Source of the DNA: Bacillota bacterium
GTDB taxonomy: Bacteria > Bacillota > Clostridia > DSM-8532
Assembly: GCA_023415205.1 (NCBI GenBank)
Contig: JAEZLR010000022.1
Coordinates: forward strand, 1-64,000
Direction: 5' to 3'
DNA: 64,000 nt
The position numbers and the translations under genes are program-made. Shown one piece after another: positions 62,576 through 64,000 of this stretch (positions are counted from its first letter, which is position 1; each line of letters opens with the position of its first letter). The notes beneath the pieces are model-generated. The model saw nothing but the letters and a program-made list of their open reading frames with translations. It made no database searches and was not told the DNA's origin.

Positions 62576-62655
62576 ACAAAACCACCTGTCATCAAATTAT
62601 AGCTTATGCATTGAACGTTTCTCCCACGTAAAAATAGGGAAGGGGAAGCATGGCC

Positions 62656-64000
62656 CTAAACGAAACTTTTAGGGGGTTCCTTGAAGAAAGCCTTATAAAG
62701 TGCAAAGGCCAAAAAACCCGCACATGTGGCAAAAGCAGCCCCTGTCGTACATTCTCCTGTATTCTCGTCCACGCTTTCACAGGCAACAAGATTATCCATT
62801 TTAAGCCTTCGGAGAATATCCAGGCCTTGAGAAACCCGGCCCAGAAGAAGGCTGTTGGCGAGACTTAAGATCCAGGGGTGAGGGGCATGGGGACATCCTA
62901 TTTCCGGTATGGGAGAGTTGGCAAAGGAATAGGGGTAATCTGCGCTTCGGATAACCTCCACGGTATTTCTAAAGATTTCATCCTCTTTATCTAAGAATCC
63001 GTAAAAGGGAAGAAGCTGAAGGCTTCCTGGCGGCTCGTCATAGATATCAAAGCGGCCTTCCAGGTCCACCGACCAGGCAAACATCCTTTTACTTGTGGCT
63101 CCCACATTGGCCTCGATACCGGGTGCGGCCTTGGAATCGACCTTCACTTCCTTTACACAATGCTCATAAATGGCGGATTTTACTGAATAGGCCAACTGAA
63201 CATGTCCATTTAACTCAGAGGGGGCCCATATCCCGTCATAAAGCTTTGATATGTAGAGTAGAGACCGCCAGACCAAAACATTGTCATAGGTGATATAGCG
63301 ATAAACATGCATATCGTCAGTGGGCTGGAGAAAGGTCTCAAAGAGGTCAATCTGTGGATGCTTTTTTGTCATGAGCCTTGAAAGAATAGAGCGCACACCC
63401 TTTTGAACAGAGGCTTCCTTCAGGAAATCCACATCACCCGTGGCTTTCCAATAGGCATATAGCGCCAGTATGGGGGCGCAGAGCTCATCCAGTTCAAAAC
63501 CTGGCTCTAAAACAGTACCGTCGATATATCGAGAATGAACCCCAACATTTTTAATCTGCCGAGTAAAAACGTAGTCCAGCATCTGCCGAGCATGGGTATG
63601 ATCTGCAAGCAAGATGGATGGGAAGCTCCAAAGGAGGCTGTCCCTATCCCAATAAGCGGCACTGACATAGTACCGTGGGCTTCGGGAGGTGACCAGAACC
63701 ATCTCCTCGGTATCCAGGGTCATGCCTGAGGCGTAGAAGAAATTGAAAAACAGATTGATATGGAATAGCTGATCCACTAAAGGATCATCGAAAGGAAAGC
63801 TTCTCTGGCGCAACCATTTTAAGGTGTTTTTAAGCTCAAAGTCGTAGCCCTGCCGCAGCATTTCCTTGGCAGAGGTTGTGGAAGCCACCTCTTCAAAGCC
63901 TATTCCCCAGAAGATTTCAAGAGCTTTTGATTCCCCGGGCCCAAGATCAATAGGGGCTGTGATGGAGTAACAGATACCCTCCTCAGTTTGCTGGTAATCC
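62656..64000 (-). CDS. (alpha/alpha)6-barrel glycosidase-like protein, 5' end outside the window
   Basis: About 448 codons are in the window; the frame continues through position 64000 (GESKALEIFWGIGFEEVAS), so the start lies to the right. The pattern SPRYYVSAAYWDRDSLLWSFPSILLADHTHARQMLDYVF, GTVLEPGFELDELCAPILALYAYW and PHAPHPWILSLANSLLLG indicates a six-hairpin glycosidase. The exact GH family was not identified. It ends 80 bp before the GH65 phosphorylase and is likely cotranscribed with it, feeding or sharing the same oligosaccharide. Confidence 0.7.
   Translation of the reverse strand, partial: DYQQTEEGICYSITAPIDLGPGESKALEIFWGIGFEEVASTTSAKEMLRQGYDFELKNTLKWLRQRSFPFDDPLVDQLFHINLFFNFFYASGMTLDTEEMVLVTSRSPRYYVSAAYWDRDSLLWSFPSILLADHTHARQMLDYVFTRQIKNVGVHSRYIDGTVLEPGFELDELCAPILALYAYWKATGDVDFLKEASVQKGVRSILSRLMTKKHPQIDLFETFLQPTDDMHVYRYITYDNVLVWRSLLYISKLYDGIWAPSELNGHVQLAYSVKSAIYEHCVKEVKVDSKAAPGIEANVGATSKRMFAWSVDLEGRFDIYDEPPGSLQLLPFYGFLDKEDEIFRNTVEVIRSADYPYSFANSPIPEIGCPHAPHPWILSLANSLLLGRVSQGLDILRRLKMDNLVACESVDENTGECTTGAAFATCAGFLAFALYKAFFKEPPKSFV

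Overview
The window reads as chromosomal DNA of a spore-forming Bacillota, most likely a clostridial lineage. The signs are an alpha/beta small acid-soluble spore protein, strong AGGAGG ribosome binding sites with frequent GTG/TTG starts, a B12-dependent class II ribonucleotide reductase, a YhbD/E/F bactofilin cluster, a Ku/ligase/polymerase end-joining operon, clostridial-type ECF transporters and an FMN riboswitch. No species is claimed. Most housekeeping genes have mixed base composition. The stretch from about 33.3 to 51.3 kb is strikingly AT-rich and looks acquired.

Layout. (1) 1-3128: right end of a prophage, with an SOS-type promoter, a tyrosine recombinase, a holin, an M15 endolysin and a PH-domain gene. 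It ends in the 3' half of a tRNA-Leu(UAA) gene, cut exactly at the anticodon loop, which is a classical integrase attachment site. An IS256-family fragment follows. (2) 3.5-9.4 kb: a lipoprotein, a DUF898-like protein, nrdJ, and a GH43 beta-xylosidase on the opposite strand. (3) 9.6-22.6 kb: yhbD-bacE-bacF, convergent with ku-lig-ligD(pol); then helD, a lipoprotein, and a rhomboid-like protein leading the nadABC operon. (4) 22.7-30.8 kb: a cluster of DnaA-box-like sites, sspF, two tRNA-Ser genes, a DUF3796/HTH/M23 trio, a 34-residue membrane peptide behind a paired palindromic operator, a nickel ECF transporter with larC, a TtcA-like enzyme, and tRNA-Pro. (5) 30.9-33.3 kb: recombinase debris and a decayed IS21 element.

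(6) 33.9-51.3 kb, the centrepiece: a complete DNA phosphorothioation defence island. dptF-dptG-dptH (restriction) run rightward and are followed in the same direction by a RelA/SpoT-synthetase-domain protein and a second DGQHR-domain (DndB-like) protein. dndB-dndC-dndD-dndE-dndA (modification) run leftward towards them. The two operons converge on a perfect 16-bp stem terminator. Each starts at a promoter overlapped by its own inverted repeat. The alarmone-synthetase-like gene plus a second DGQHR gene inside the Dnd/Dpt locus is the most unusual assembly in the window, and may add an abortive or signalling arm to phosphorothioate-dependent defence.

(7) 51.3-64 kb: accessory region with a 40-bp dispersed repeat, a BrxL (BREX Lon-like) C-terminal remnant, a truncated pyridoxamine-phosphate-oxidase-like gene, an SH3 lipoprotein, a DUF362 lipoprotein plus permease pair, a ribU transporter under an FMN riboswitch, a Fic-protein gene flanked by 37-bp direct repeats, a double-[4Fe-4S] QueG-like protein, and a GH65 phosphorylase followed by a second carbohydrate-active enzyme that runs off the right edge.
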